64,000 nt of DNA, taken from NCBI GenBank assembly GCA_000754445.1, contig JNSD01000013.1, positions 186,001 through 250,000 of the forward strand. Reading direction: 5' to 3'. The notes beneath the pieces are model-generated. The model ran no database searches. It was given only the letters and a program-made list of their open reading frames with translations, and was not told the origin of the DNA. A program made the translations under genes and the position numbers. Source of the DNA: an actinobacterium acMicro-4. GTDB taxonomy: Bacteria > Actinomycetota > Actinomycetes > Actinomycetales > Microbacteriaceae. The stretch's first letter is position 1. Each line of letters begins with the position of its first letter. Below are positions 54,669-63,180 of this stretch, in pieces.

Positions 54669-57446
54669 GTGTCCTCCAGTAAGAAGCTCGTCATCGTCGA
54701 GTCGCCGGCAAAGGCGAAAACGATTGGGAAGTATCTGGGCGATGGCTACGAGGTCATGGCCTCTGTGGGCCACGTGCGCGACCTTGCCCACCCCCGGGAT
54801 CTCCCCGCTGAGATGAAGAAGGGGCCGTCTGGAAAATTTGGCATTGACCTCGAGAACGACTTTGCCCCCTACTACGTCACCACCGATCGCGGTAAGAAAA
54901 CAGTCGCTGACCTAAAGCGCGCTGCGAAGACCGCATCTGAAATATTGCTCGCAACAGATGAGGACCGCGAAGGCGAAGCCATCGCGTGGCACTTACTCGA
55001 AGTGTTGAAACCCAGTGTCCCGGTCAAGCGCATGGTGTTTCACGAAATCACCCAAGAGAGCATTACCGAAGCAACCAAACAGACCCGGGAACTTGATGTG
55101 GCACTGGTCGACGCGCAGGAGACCAGGCGCATCCTCGACCGCCTTTACGGGTTCGAGGTGTCCCCGGTGTTGTGGCGGCGGGTGAGTGGGGCTAAGTCGG
55201 CAGGCCGTGTTCAATCGCCAGCCCTTCGACTCATTGTTGATCGCGAACTCGAGCGCCGCTCTTTCGTCACAGCGAGTTATTCCGACATCGAAGCAGTCGT
55301 TCACAAGGCCACCGGTGAGAAGTTCACGGTGGCGCTCGCACGCCTCGATGGTCGCCGGGTTGCCTCCGGCCGTGATTTCTCTGAGGAGGGAAAGCTCACC
55401 TCTGATGCCGTGCTTTTGCAAGAAGACCAGGCAGCAGCTCTGCAGACCGTGCTGCGTGAGCCCTCCGTCACACCCACAGTCCTGAGCGTTGAACCCAAGC
55501 CCTACACGAGACGCCCCGCGGCGCCGTTTACCACCTCGACGCTGCAGCAGGAAGCGGGACGCAAGCTCCGGTTCTCCGCTCAGCAGACGATGAGCATCGC
55601 CCAGGGTCTCTATGAGAACGGCCACCTTACCTATATGAGGACGGACTCCGTCTCGCTATCATCCCAGGCGATAAACGCGGCTCGCGTGGCAGCCACTGAG
55701 CTCTATGGTGCGAAATCAATTCCTGGTGAGCCACGTCTCTATAAGGGAAAGTCCAAGAACGCTCAGGAAGCACACGAAGCTGTTCGCCCAGCGGGCGATC
55801 GCTTCGCCACGCCCCAGTCGCTCTCCAGCGTTTTGCGATCTGACGAGTTGAAGCTCTACGACCTAATTTGGAAGCGCACCGTCGCGAGCCAAATGGTTGA
55901 CGCGAAGGGTGAGACGGTGACGGTCACCCTGGAGGCAACTCCCCTGCCAGGCAGCGACTTCACCTCCGCCTGGTTCACAGCCTCTGGAACTGTGCTCACA
56001 GAACGCGGCTTCCTCCAGGCCTACCAAGAGGGTAGTGATGACGAGGCCGAGGGCGCATCGGAGGATGACGCGCTTTTGCCGAAGGTGGCTGTGGGCGAAT
56101 CGGTCACCATCAGCGACGTGCTGGCTAAAGCTCACACCACTCAGCCACCCGCCAGATACACCGAGGCGAGCCTCGTCAAGGCGCTGGAAGAAAAAGGCAT
56201 CGGTCGCCCCTCGACCTATGCCTCCATCATCTCCGTCATCATCGATCGCGATTATGTGGTGCGCCGAGGCAGCGCACTGGTGCCGCAGTGGATTGCCTTC
56301 CCGGTGACCAGGCTCCTCCACGAGCGTTTCTCAGACCTTGTCGACTACGACTACACCGCAGGGCTTGAAGAAGACCTCGACAGTATTGCCCGAGGCGAAA
56401 CAAAGAGAGGCGAGTGGCTGCATCGCTTCTACTTTGGTGATGACAAGACGCGCGGCCTCAAGAAGGTGGCAGAAGATGCCACCGAGGAAATCGATGCCCG
56501 GGAGCTCAACACCCTGGAAATCAGCCCGACCATCAACCTCCGGGTTGGCAAATACGGCCCGTTCCTCGAAGTCACTGACACTGAGACCGGTGAGGTTCGA
56601 AACGTCAACCTTCCCCCCGAACTTGCTCCCGATGAGCTGACCCCGGAGCGCGCTCAAGAACTTGCCGACGCGCCTCCCGTGGTGGACCGCGTGCTGGGCG
56701 TTGACCCGGCCACGGGCCGCGAGATAGTGGCCAAGCAGGGCCGCTTTGGCCCTTATGTCACCGAGGTTTTGCCGGTGCCAGACGAGCCCACCTCCGACGA
56801 GGCTCCGAAGAAAAAGAAGAAGGTTGCCGCCGAGAAGCCCAAGACCGCATCGCTTTTCCAATCGATGGATCTTGACACGATTGATGCGGAGACGGCTCTT
56901 CGTTTGCTCGCACTCCCGCGCGAGGTGGGAGTGGATCCCGAGTCCGGGGAGATGATTACCGCACAAAACGGTCGCTATGGCCCCTATCTCAAGAAGGGCA
57001 CCGACACCCGTTCTCTCGATAGCGAGGAGGGTATCTTCGAGATTGACCTTGAGGGTGCTCTCGCGAGGTATTTAGAGCCCAAATATGGCGGTCGTCGTCA
57101 GGCTTCGGCCCTGATGACTTTTGAGGCTGACCCTGTCAGCGGGAAGCCGATTCTTCTCAAGGATGGGCGCTTTGGCCCCTATGTCACCGATGGTGAAATC
57201 AATGCCACCGTGCCACGGGGTATGCCCATTGACCAGCTCGATTTCGAGCAGGCTGTGCAGCTAATCGCAGACAAGCGGGCGAAGGGCCCAGCCCCCAAGC
57301 GGGCAGCAAAAAAGAAAGCACCAGCAAAGAAAGCTGGTGCGAAAAAGACCACCACCACGACCGTGAGTAAGACCGGAGCCAAGAAAACCGCGGCAGCGAA
57401 GAGCGGTAAGCCGAAGACGCTCACGATCACTGAGGCGGCAGGCTAG
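54669..57446 (+). CDS. topA: DNA topoisomerase I
   Basis: Type IA topoisomerase that relaxes negative supercoils. The 925-residue product starts with the Toprim domain (KKLVIVESPAKAKTIGKYLG), has the acidic DEDREGEAIAWH motif, the active-site Tyr in LTYMRTDSVSLS, and four repeated C-terminal FGPYV-type repeats (GRFGPYVTE, GRYGPYLKK and others). It ends in a Lys/Ala-rich tail of about 50 residues, as in other actinobacterial TopA. The GTG at 54669 after AAGGAGAAG is preferred; the frame is open from 54594. Confidence 0.96.
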   Translation: MSSSKKLVIVESPAKAKTIGKYLGDGYEVMASVGHVRDLAHPRDLPAEMKKGPSGKFGIDLENDFAPYYVTTDRGKKTVADLKRAAKTASEILLATDEDREGEAIAWHLLEVLKPSVPVKRMVFHEITQESITEATKQTRELDVALVDAQETRRILDRLYGFEVSPVLWRRVSGAKSAGRVQSPALRLIVDRELERRSFVTASYSDIEAVVHKATGEKFTVALARLDGRRVASGRDFSEEGKLTSDAVLLQEDQAAALQTVLREPSVTPTVLSVEPKPYTRRPAAPFTTSTLQQEAGRKLRFSAQQTMSIAQGLYENGHLTYMRTDSVSLSSQAINAARVAATELYGAKSIPGEPRLYKGKSKNAQEAHEAVRPAGDRFATPQSLSSVLRSDELKLYDLIWKRTVASQMVDAKGETVTVTLEATPLPGSDFTSAWFTASGTVLTERGFLQAYQEGSDDEAEGASEDDALLPKVAVGESVTISDVLAKAHTTQPPARYTEASLVKALEEKGIGRPSTYASIISVIIDRDYVVRRGSALVPQWIAFPVTRLLHERFSDLVDYDYTAGLEEDLDSIARGETKRGEWLHRFYFGDDKTRGLKKVAEDATEEIDARELNTLEISPTINLRVGKYGPFLEVTDTETGEVRNVNLPPELAPDELTPERAQELADAPPVVDRVLGVDPATGREIVAKQGRFGPYVTEVLPVPDEPTSDEAPKKKKKVAAEKPKTASLFQSMDLDTIDAETALRLLALPREVGVDPESGEMITAQNGRYGPYLKKGTDTRSLDSEEGIFEIDLEGALARYLEPKYGGRRQASALMTFEADPVSGKPILLKDGRFGPYVTDGEINATVPRGMPIDQLDFEQAVQLIADKRAKGPAPKRAAKKKAPAKKAGAKKTTTTTVSKTGAKKTAAAKSGKPKTLTITEAAG

Positions 57447-58066
57447 TGGCCGGGGTCTTCATCACCTTCGAGGGCGGTGATGGCTCGGGCAAGACCACGC
57501 AGATTAGTCTTCTGCAAACATGGCTCTCCAACAAAGGTCACACCGTCGTAGTGACCAGGGAGCCAGGGGGCACGGACCTCGGCAACGAATTACGAGACAT
57601 CATCCTCCACAGCACCGGTTTCATTGCCCCGAGGGCAGAAGCGCTGCTCTATGCAGCAGATCGTTCACACCACATCCACACCCTGGTTCGCCCAGCCCTC
57701 GAGCGCGGTGATGTTGTCGTCCAAGATCGCTACATCGATTCCTCCGTCGCCTACCAAGGTGCTGGACGCGTCTTGGACGCAACCGAGGTGCGAGAGCTCT
57801 CGCTCTGGGCGACGGAGCGACTGATGCCACACCTCACGATTTTGCTCGATGTTCCCGCGGATGTCGCTAAAGCCCGCCAACTCGGAGACGAACGCCGTTT
57901 TGATCGACTCGAAGCTGAAGCGCAGGATTTCCACGAGCGCGTTCGAGAGAGCTATCTTGCTCTGGCCGAGGCTGAGCCGGATCGCTTCCTTGTTATCGAT
58001 GGAACCGCGTCAGTGGAATCCATTCATCAGGCAATTACCACGCGCGTGTCAGACGTGGTCGGCTAG
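57446..58066 (+). CDS. tmk: Thymidylate kinase
   Basis: Phosphorylates dTMP to dTDP. The 206-residue product has the P-loop FEGGDGSGKTTQ, the TREPGGTDLGNELRDI motif with its DR(Y/H) partner VQDRYIDSSVAYQG, and the LID region. The GTG start overlaps the topA stop (TAGTG). The topA-tmk-holB order is conserved in actinobacteria. Confidence 0.96.
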   Translation: MAGVFITFEGGDGSGKTTQISLLQTWLSNKGHTVVVTREPGGTDLGNELRDIILHSTGFIAPRAEALLYAADRSHHIHTLVRPALERGDVVVQDRYIDSSVAYQGAGRVLDATEVRELSLWATERLMPHLTILLDVPADVAKARQLGDERRFDRLEAEAQDFHERVRESYLALAEAEPDRFLVIDGTASVESIHQAITTRVSDVVG

Positions 58067-58075
58067 CCTTTGTCC

Positions 58076-59221
58076 ATGACCCTCTGGGATGAGCTCGTTG
58101 GCCAAGACCAGGCTATTTCTCTGATGAAAGACGCTGCCAGGCCAGGCTCCCAGGCGATGACCCACGCGTGGCTGATTACGGGTCCTCCTGGGTCGGGACG
58201 TTCAACACTCGCCCACGCCTTTGCCGCTGAACTGGTGGGGGTCGGCAGTGACCCGGTGCGCTGCGCTCAGGTGGTCGCTGGCGCCCACCCCGATGTGTCG
58301 ATTCTTGCCACCGATCGGGTCACCATCACCATCGATGAGGTCCGAGCGCTGGTCTCCTTCTCCTATTTCTCCCCCTCCACAGCGAACTACCGTGTTGTCG
58401 TGGTCGAGGATGCCGACCGAATGACCGAGCGGACCTCGAACGTGTTGTTGAAAGCCCTGGAGGAGCCACCACCCCAGACCGTGTGGGTGTTGTGTGCTCC
58501 GAGTCCGGCCGATGTTTTGCCCACAATTCGCTCCCGCATGAGAAGCATCACTTTGCACGTGCCAACGGTGAGCCAGGTTGCCGCTCTGATTGTCGCTCGC
58601 GAGGGCGTTGACGAAGAGACCGCTCTCGTCGCCGCCAGAGAAGCACAGAGCCATATCGGCATGGCCACCCGCTTGGCTACTGACGAAGACTCCAGACGCC
58701 GCCGCGACGACTATGTCGCTGCTGTTCTTGGCATTGGTTCTGTGTCGCAGGCCATGGCTGCCGCGGCTGCGCTACTGGACCTCGCGAAAAAAGATGCGGA
58801 GGCGCTGGTGACCAAACAGGATTCTGATGAGCGTGATGCGTTGCTGAGGTCGTTGGGTGTGCAACCCGGCGGTGCTATTCCCTCGGCGCTGCGCTCACAT
58901 GTGAAGGCACTGGAGGAAGACCAGAAGCGTCGTTCCACCCGCAGCCTGCGTGATGCTGTTGACCGGATTCTTGTCGATGTGATGTCTGTTGTGCGCGATG
59001 TTCTGATGCTTCAAGTGGGAGCAGGGGTTGAGCTGGTCAACCAGCGCCACCTCCCAGCAATCGAAGACCGCGCTGCGAACACCACGTCCTCTCTGACACT
59101 GTCGGCTCTGGATGCCCTCAACCAGGCGAGGCAGCGGATGTCTCATAACTCACCGCCCCTGTTGGTTCTTGAGTCGCTCTTGATTCAAATCAGCGGACGA
59201 GTTCCGGAGGTGAGCTCATGA
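58076..59221 (+). CDS. holB: DNA polymerase III subunit delta'
   Basis: A clamp-loader subunit. The 381-residue product has an AAA+ fold with GPPGSGRST at 36-44, in which the Walker A Lys is Arg, as expected for the non-hydrolysing delta', then VVEDADRMTERTSNVLLKAL and EEPPPQTVWVLC. The zinc-binding Cys cluster usual after the P-loop is reduced to a single cysteine. The ATG at 58076 is preferred over the upstream TTG. It overlaps the next gene (ATGA). Confidence 0.92.
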   Translation: MTLWDELVGQDQAISLMKDAARPGSQAMTHAWLITGPPGSGRSTLAHAFAAELVGVGSDPVRCAQVVAGAHPDVSILATDRVTITIDEVRALVSFSYFSPSTANYRVVVVEDADRMTERTSNVLLKALEEPPPQTVWVLCAPSPADVLPTIRSRMRSITLHVPTVSQVAALIVAREGVDEETALVAAREAQSHIGMATRLATDEDSRRRRDDYVAAVLGIGSVSQAMAAAAALLDLAKKDAEALVTKQDSDERDALLRSLGVQPGGAIPSALRSHVKALEEDQKRRSTRSLRDAVDRILVDVMSVVRDVLMLQVGAGVELVNQRHLPAIEDRAANTTSSLTLSALDALNQARQRMSHNSPPLLVLESLLIQISGRVPEVSS

Positions 59222-60708
59222 AGCGGATCGCCCTAGCGACCATTGCCGCTGCGAGTCTGGTGTGGGGTGCCGGGTGCGCGAGCGAGCCCGTCGAACCCCA
59301 GGATTCGAGGTCCTATTACTTTGATCAGGAAATTGACTGGGATGACTGCGATTCTGGGGCTCAGTGCGCTGTCATTCGAGCGCCACTCAACTGGGATGAC
59401 TTGGACGCCAGACAAGATATCGAGTTAGCACTCTCGCGCCACAGCGCCACCGGTGAGGCTCAAGGCTCACTGCTTGTGAATCCTGGTGGTCCGGGAGCGA
59501 GCGGTTTCACTTTCGTTCGTGATTCTGTTGATTTTGCGGTCGGGTCAGCACTTCGTGAGTCATTCGACATTGTGGGTTGGGACCCCCGGGGCGTGAACGA
59601 GTCCACAGCTGTCTCCTGCGCCACGAGTGATGCCCACCTGGACTACTTCTTTTTTGGCGAGCTCGAAGCAGAGCCAGATACCCCCGAGTGGGATGCGGAG
59701 CTCCTCGCTGAGTCCATCCGGTTTGGCGCGGAATGCCTCGACAACACTGGTGAGCTCCTGCAATACGTCGACACGATGTCGACTGTTCGTGATCTTGATT
59801 TGTTGCGCCATCTCCTTGGCGATGGACAACTCAACTACCTGGGCTACTCCTATGGAACCTTGATTGGCGCCCTCTACATAGACACCTTCCCCGAGAACGT
59901 GGGGCGCCTGGTTTTGGATGGTCCGGTCGACCCTGCAGCAAGTCAATTTGATCTCGTACTGAATCAATACCGTGGCTTTGAAGAAGCCCTCATGGCGTAT
60001 GTTGACTACTGCATCGAGATGGCCGTGTGTCCCTTTGAGGGCGATCGGGACGCACAGTTGAACGCTGTGTCGGAGCTCTATGACCGCTTGGAAGAAGACC
60101 CACTCCGACACAGTGATGGTCGCTTGGTTGATAACTCCATGTTGCGCACCGCGATGGTGACGACCCTCTACTCACAAGACAACTGGAGCTATCTCACCCA
60201 GCTTTTTGTTGAGGTGGACCAGGGGCTGACCGACACCGCGATGTTCCTCGTTGATTTCTATTACGACCGCCAAGACGGTGTCTATCAAGACAATTCGATG
60301 GAGGCATTTATTGCCATCAACTGTCTTGACTACCCCGCGGAATATGACCCCGAGGTGATTGCTGCTCAAGGGGAGCAATTACGAGAGGTCGCTCCCTATA
60401 CGGCGAGGCCCAGCGAGTATGGCGACCTGGTCTGCCAGAACTGGCCGTTCCCGCCCCGTCTGACAAAAGGCCCGGTGAGTGGAGAGGGAGCCAATCCCGT
60501 CCTCGTTATTGGCACCACAGGGGACCCTGCCACTCCCTATAACTGGTCGCTGTCGTTGGCGGAGCAGTTAGGCCAGGCCAGACACCTGACTCTGGAGGCC
60601 GAGGGTCACCTGGCGTATAACAAGGACTCCGCCTGTATCAACGACGCCGTTGAGCAGTACTTTCTTACTGGCGCATTGCCAGAGGATGGGCTGATCTGCA
60701 GCTCCTAG
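59218..60708 (+). CDS. Secreted alpha/beta hydrolase (tripeptidyl aminopeptidase-like)
   Basis: A 496-residue exported hydrolase. The N terminus is signal-like and ends in WGAGC-AS, an imperfect lipobox with Cys20. The alpha/beta-hydrolase domain has the oxyanion LLVNPGGPGASG, nucleophile Ser in LGYSYGTLIGAL, and a C-terminal TAP-like part with Asp in VIGTTGDPATPYNW and His in EAEGHLAYN. This is the SlpD/SlpE family of mycelium- or wall-associated proteases; it would release N-terminal tripeptides or di/tri-peptides. Confidence 0.88.
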   Translation: MKRIALATIAAASLVWGAGCASEPVEPQDSRSYYFDQEIDWDDCDSGAQCAVIRAPLNWDDLDARQDIELALSRHSATGEAQGSLLVNPGGPGASGFTFVRDSVDFAVGSALRESFDIVGWDPRGVNESTAVSCATSDAHLDYFFFGELEAEPDTPEWDAELLAESIRFGAECLDNTGELLQYVDTMSTVRDLDLLRHLLGDGQLNYLGYSYGTLIGALYIDTFPENVGRLVLDGPVDPAASQFDLVLNQYRGFEEALMAYVDYCIEMAVCPFEGDRDAQLNAVSELYDRLEEDPLRHSDGRLVDNSMLRTAMVTTLYSQDNWSYLTQLFVEVDQGLTDTAMFLVDFYYDRQDGVYQDNSMEAFIAINCLDYPAEYDPEVIAAQGEQLREVAPYTARPSEYGDLVCQNWPFPPRLTKGPVSGEGANPVLVIGTTGDPATPYNWSLSLAEQLGQARHLTLEAEGHLAYNKDSACINDAVEQYFLTGALPEDGLICSS

Positions 60709-60719
60709 GTTCCCGGGAC

Positions 60720-60725
60720 TACCAT
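60720..60725 (+). promoter_or_regulatory. -10 element of the MFS gene (leaderless)
   Basis: TACCAT is followed by 6 nt and the GTG at 60732, 12 nt after the hydrolase stop. Confidence 0.5.
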
Positions 60726-60731
60726 GAGGTA

Positions 60732-61961
60732 GTGACGACACCTGCCAAGCGCCTGCCCTTTGTGCTGTTGCAGGTCGCCAACTTTGCGGGGGCATCGGCG
60801 AATTCGATGACGTTTATCGCCATTCCCTGGCTGGTCCTGGAGTTGACCGGGTCGGCGCTGAGCACGGGAATTGTGGCTGCCCTGGCAGCGATCCCTGCAA
60901 TTGTCATGTCACCGTTGGCTGGCCTGTTGATTGACCGGGTCGGGCGAGCAAAGATTTCGATTCTCTCTGATGTGCTCTCCGGACTCTCGGTACTGATGAT
61001 TCCCTTCGTTGCCATGACCGGTCGCCTGGACTTGTCGGTCGTGGCTGGAGCCGCACTGTTGGGCGCGATTTTCGACCCCACTGGTTACACCGCGCGCAAA
61101 ACGCTCATTGAGCCCACGGCCAAGGCCAGTGGTGTGAGTCTCGCGAGGGCTAATTCGCTTCACGAAGCTTTGTTTGCACTCGGTTTTGCTCTCGGCCCAG
61201 CTCTCGGGGCAGCACTCATTGGCGTTGTGGGAACAATCATGTCTTTTGCGGTCATTACGGTATTTTTTGGCGTTGCCGTCATCGCTGTCTGGGTCATACC
61301 GTCTGCGGCAACGATGGTCCCGGATGACCGTCCCGACCAGACCGGTGCTTGGTGGCGTGACGCCATTGAGGGCTTCCGGGTGATTCGTGCTGACACCGCT
61401 CTCTTGGTGGTGACAGCCTTCATCGTCTTTGTTGACTTTGTTTACAAGCCCACAGAAGTTGTCATTCTTCCGACGTATTTCCAGTCGATTGATAACCCGT
61501 GGGGGTTCGGCGTGGTGATCTCCGCCATGGCGTTGGGGGGAGTGATTGGCGCCTATTCCTTTGCCCCGCTAGCGGCTCGCTTTACGCTGCGCACGATCGT
61601 TCTGTCGTGCTCCATTGCATCATCAGCGTTGCTTTTTGGTTTGGCATTCTTCCCACCGGTCTGGATGATGGGAGTCTTTGGTTTGGCCGTGGGGATGTGT
61701 TGGGGTCCGATGGGGCCACTACTGAATACCCTCGTGCAGACGCGCTGTCGACCCTCGGTTCAGGGCCGAGTGTTTGGAGCACAGATGGCCTTGTTTGCTA
61801 GTGGGCCACCGCTCGGAATGGTCCTCGTTGGCGGCCTCGTGGAAGGATTCGGCGTTGCCGTGGTCTATCCATTTATCGTGGCCGCGGTGTTCCTCTGTGC
61901 CCTTGCTCTTTTGGGCGTCCGCCAGCTTGCTGGTGTTGACCGGCACAGGGCACCTCAGTAG
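60732..61961 (+). CDS. MFS transporter
   Basis: A 409-residue major facilitator with about 12 hydrophobic segments. The cytoplasmic loop GLLIDRVGRAKISILSDVLS between segments 2 and 3 matches motif A; the overall pattern resembles the enterobactin-exporter (EntS-like) group of MFS_3 efflux pumps. The substrate is unknown. It appears leaderless. Its stop lies inside the -10 of the next gene. Confidence 0.85.
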   Translation: MTTPAKRLPFVLLQVANFAGASANSMTFIAIPWLVLELTGSALSTGIVAALAAIPAIVMSPLAGLLIDRVGRAKISILSDVLSGLSVLMIPFVAMTGRLDLSVVAGAALLGAIFDPTGYTARKTLIEPTAKASGVSLARANSLHEALFALGFALGPALGAALIGVVGTIMSFAVITVFFGVAVIAVWVIPSAATMVPDDRPDQTGAWWRDAIEGFRVIRADTALLVVTAFIVFVDFVYKPTEVVILPTYFQSIDNPWGFGVVISAMALGGVIGAYSFAPLAARFTLRTIVLSCSIASSALLFGLAFFPPVWMMGVFGLAVGMCWGPMGPLLNTLVQTRCRPSVQGRVFGAQMALFASGPPLGMVLVGGLVEGFGVAVVYPFIVAAVFLCALALLGVRQLAGVDRHRAPQ

Positions 61962-61964
61962 GGT
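61936..61964 (+). promoter_or_regulatory. Promoter of the DUF2231-cytochrome b5 gene (leaderless)
   Basis: TTGACC (61936-61941), a 17-nt spacer and TAGGGT (61959-61964), then 6 nt to the GTG at 61971. This is the best complete promoter of the leaderless type in the window. Confidence 0.65.
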
Positions 61965-61970
61965 GAGTGA

Positions 61971-62765
61971 GTGGACGACCTGCCGATTTTTGACCTGATT
62001 ACAGGCCTCCCGGTCCATATTCTTGTCAATCACGTCGTGGTGGTTATTGTCCCGCTCGCTGTCATCACCGTGATTCTCGCGGTGGCATTTCCGAGACTGC
62101 GCCAGAGCTATCGCTATCCGGCCGTTGGACTAGCCATCATCGGCGCTCTCTCGGCGATTGTTGCCGAGCAATCTGGTGAGGCGCTGGAGGCCCGGGTCGG
62201 TGTCGCCGAGGAGCATTCTGAGTGGGGCGAAATGCTGCCACCAGTCGCCGTGGCTCTCGCTGTCCTCTCAGCAATCTGGCTTATCGTTTCGTACATGTCA
62301 TCGTCACGGGGAAAGATTCTGGCCGCCGTTATCGGGGGCATTGTCATCATTATCGGCATTGTTGCCGTTGTCATTACAGTTCTGGCCGGCCATTCTGGCG
62401 CCCAATCGGTATGGGGCGACCGGGTGTCCGACACCGAGTCGGCCGTCGTCGAACCAGCCGATGAGGCAGTGGCGCCGGAGGCCACAGCCGAGGAAGCACC
62501 AGCGGTTACTACTGACACCAGCGTTCTTAGTGTGGAGACAGTGGCGCTGAATGATTCTGAAGCGAGCTGCTGGACTATCGTCGATGGCAATGTTTATGAC
62601 CTGACGGACTGGATCTCCTCTCACCCCGGTGGCGCTAGTCGGATTCTTGTGCTCTGTGGAATAGATGGAACGTCTCAGTTCGAGGGCCAGCACGGTGGTT
62701 CATCCTCAGTGGAGGGCACCCTCGAGAGCTACCTTCTCGGACCGATTGGCGACCCAGCGCCCTAG
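61971..62765 (+). CDS. DUF2231 membrane domain fused to cytochrome b5-like heme domain
   Basis: A 264-residue protein with two parts. Residues 1-145 carry four hydrophobic segments with DLITGLPVHILVNHVVVVIV and EEHSEWGEMLPPVAV, the DUF2231 pattern, whose histidines could bind heme. An Ala/Glu/Pro-rich linker (about 155-185) leads to a cytochrome b5 domain with SCWTIVDGNVYDLTDWISSH then PGG (HPGG heme ligand) and the second His in FEGQHGG. A membrane-bound redox protein is inferred; partners are unknown. Confidence 0.85.
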   Translation: MDDLPIFDLITGLPVHILVNHVVVVIVPLAVITVILAVAFPRLRQSYRYPAVGLAIIGALSAIVAEQSGEALEARVGVAEEHSEWGEMLPPVAVALAVLSAIWLIVSYMSSSRGKILAAVIGGIVIIIGIVAVVITVLAGHSGAQSVWGDRVSDTESAVVEPADEAVAPEATAEEAPAVTTDTSVLSVETVALNDSEASCWTIVDGNVYDLTDWISSHPGGASRILVLCGIDGTSQFEGQHGGSSSVEGTLESYLLGPIGDPAP

Positions 62766-62775
62766 GGCCTAGCCC

Positions 62776-62874
62776 ATGGCTGACGAGAAATGGCGCGGTC
62801 AGGTTCCGCTCTGGGCCTGGATTATTGCTGGGCTCGTGATTGCCAGCACCTTTTATACTCGGATTCTTCCCTAG
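62776..62874 (+). CDS. Putative 32-aa single-pass membrane protein
   Basis: ATG at 62776 opens a 32-residue frame: a short basic/acidic start (MADEKWRGQ), a hydrophobic helix (about residues 10-26) and the end FYTRILP. TAGGGC/TAGCCC hexamers lie 7 and 0 nt upstream, so it may be leaderless or coupled to the previous gene 10 nt upstream. The stop codon is the first TAG of the tandem array. Membrane-like composition supports it, but it is too short for certainty. Confidence 0.45.
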   Translation: MADEKWRGQVPLWAWIIAGLVIASTFYTRILP

Positions 62875-62938
62875 AGCCTGGGTTCCTCTAGAGCCTGGGT
62901 TCCTCTAGAGCCGGTATTCCTCTAGGGCCCTTATTCCA
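62871..62938. repeat. 17-nt tandem repeat, four units
   Basis: Units at 62871, 62888, 62905 and 62922. The first two are identical (CTAGAGCCTGGGTTCCT), the third has four changes, and the fourth is more diverged. The array separates the 32-aa gene from the terminator. Confidence 0.92.
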
Positions 62939-62948
62939 GGGCCCTCAG

Positions 62949-62973
62949 CACGCCACACCAAAGGTGTGGCGTG
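62949..62973. terminator. Bidirectional terminator
   Basis: An 11-bp stem (62949-62959 with 62963-62973) with an AAA loop. It lies between the converging genes, 1 nt from the stop of the minus-strand gene. Confidence 0.85.
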
Positions 62974-63180
62974 TCATTCGGTGTCGTCGGGCTGTTTCTT
63001 GAGGGTGTAGAAGATTCCAAAGAGCCCCCAGCCCAAGAGGGCGACGGTCACAACCCAGGGCCACATCCCGCCGGTGGCAAAGGCTTGATCCCGAATCGTC
63101 ATCCACAGGGCAATGGAGAGCAAACCGGTTGAGAGAAAAGCGAATCGAATCGCTTTTCTGCCTTGTGGGTTCGATGTCAT
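62974..63180 (-). CDS. Small two-helix membrane protein, 68 aa
   Basis: A 68-residue product starting MTSNPQGRKAIRFAFLSTGL with two hydrophobic segments (about 12-30 and 42-60) and a hydrophilic tail. The ATG at 63180 overlaps the stop of the enzyme I gene by 4 nt (ATGA), which fixes the start. I recognise no family. Confidence 0.7.
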   Translation of the reverse strand: MTSNPQGRKAIRFAFLSTGLLSIALWMTIRDQAFATGGMWPWVVTVALLGWGLFGIFYTLKKQPDDTE

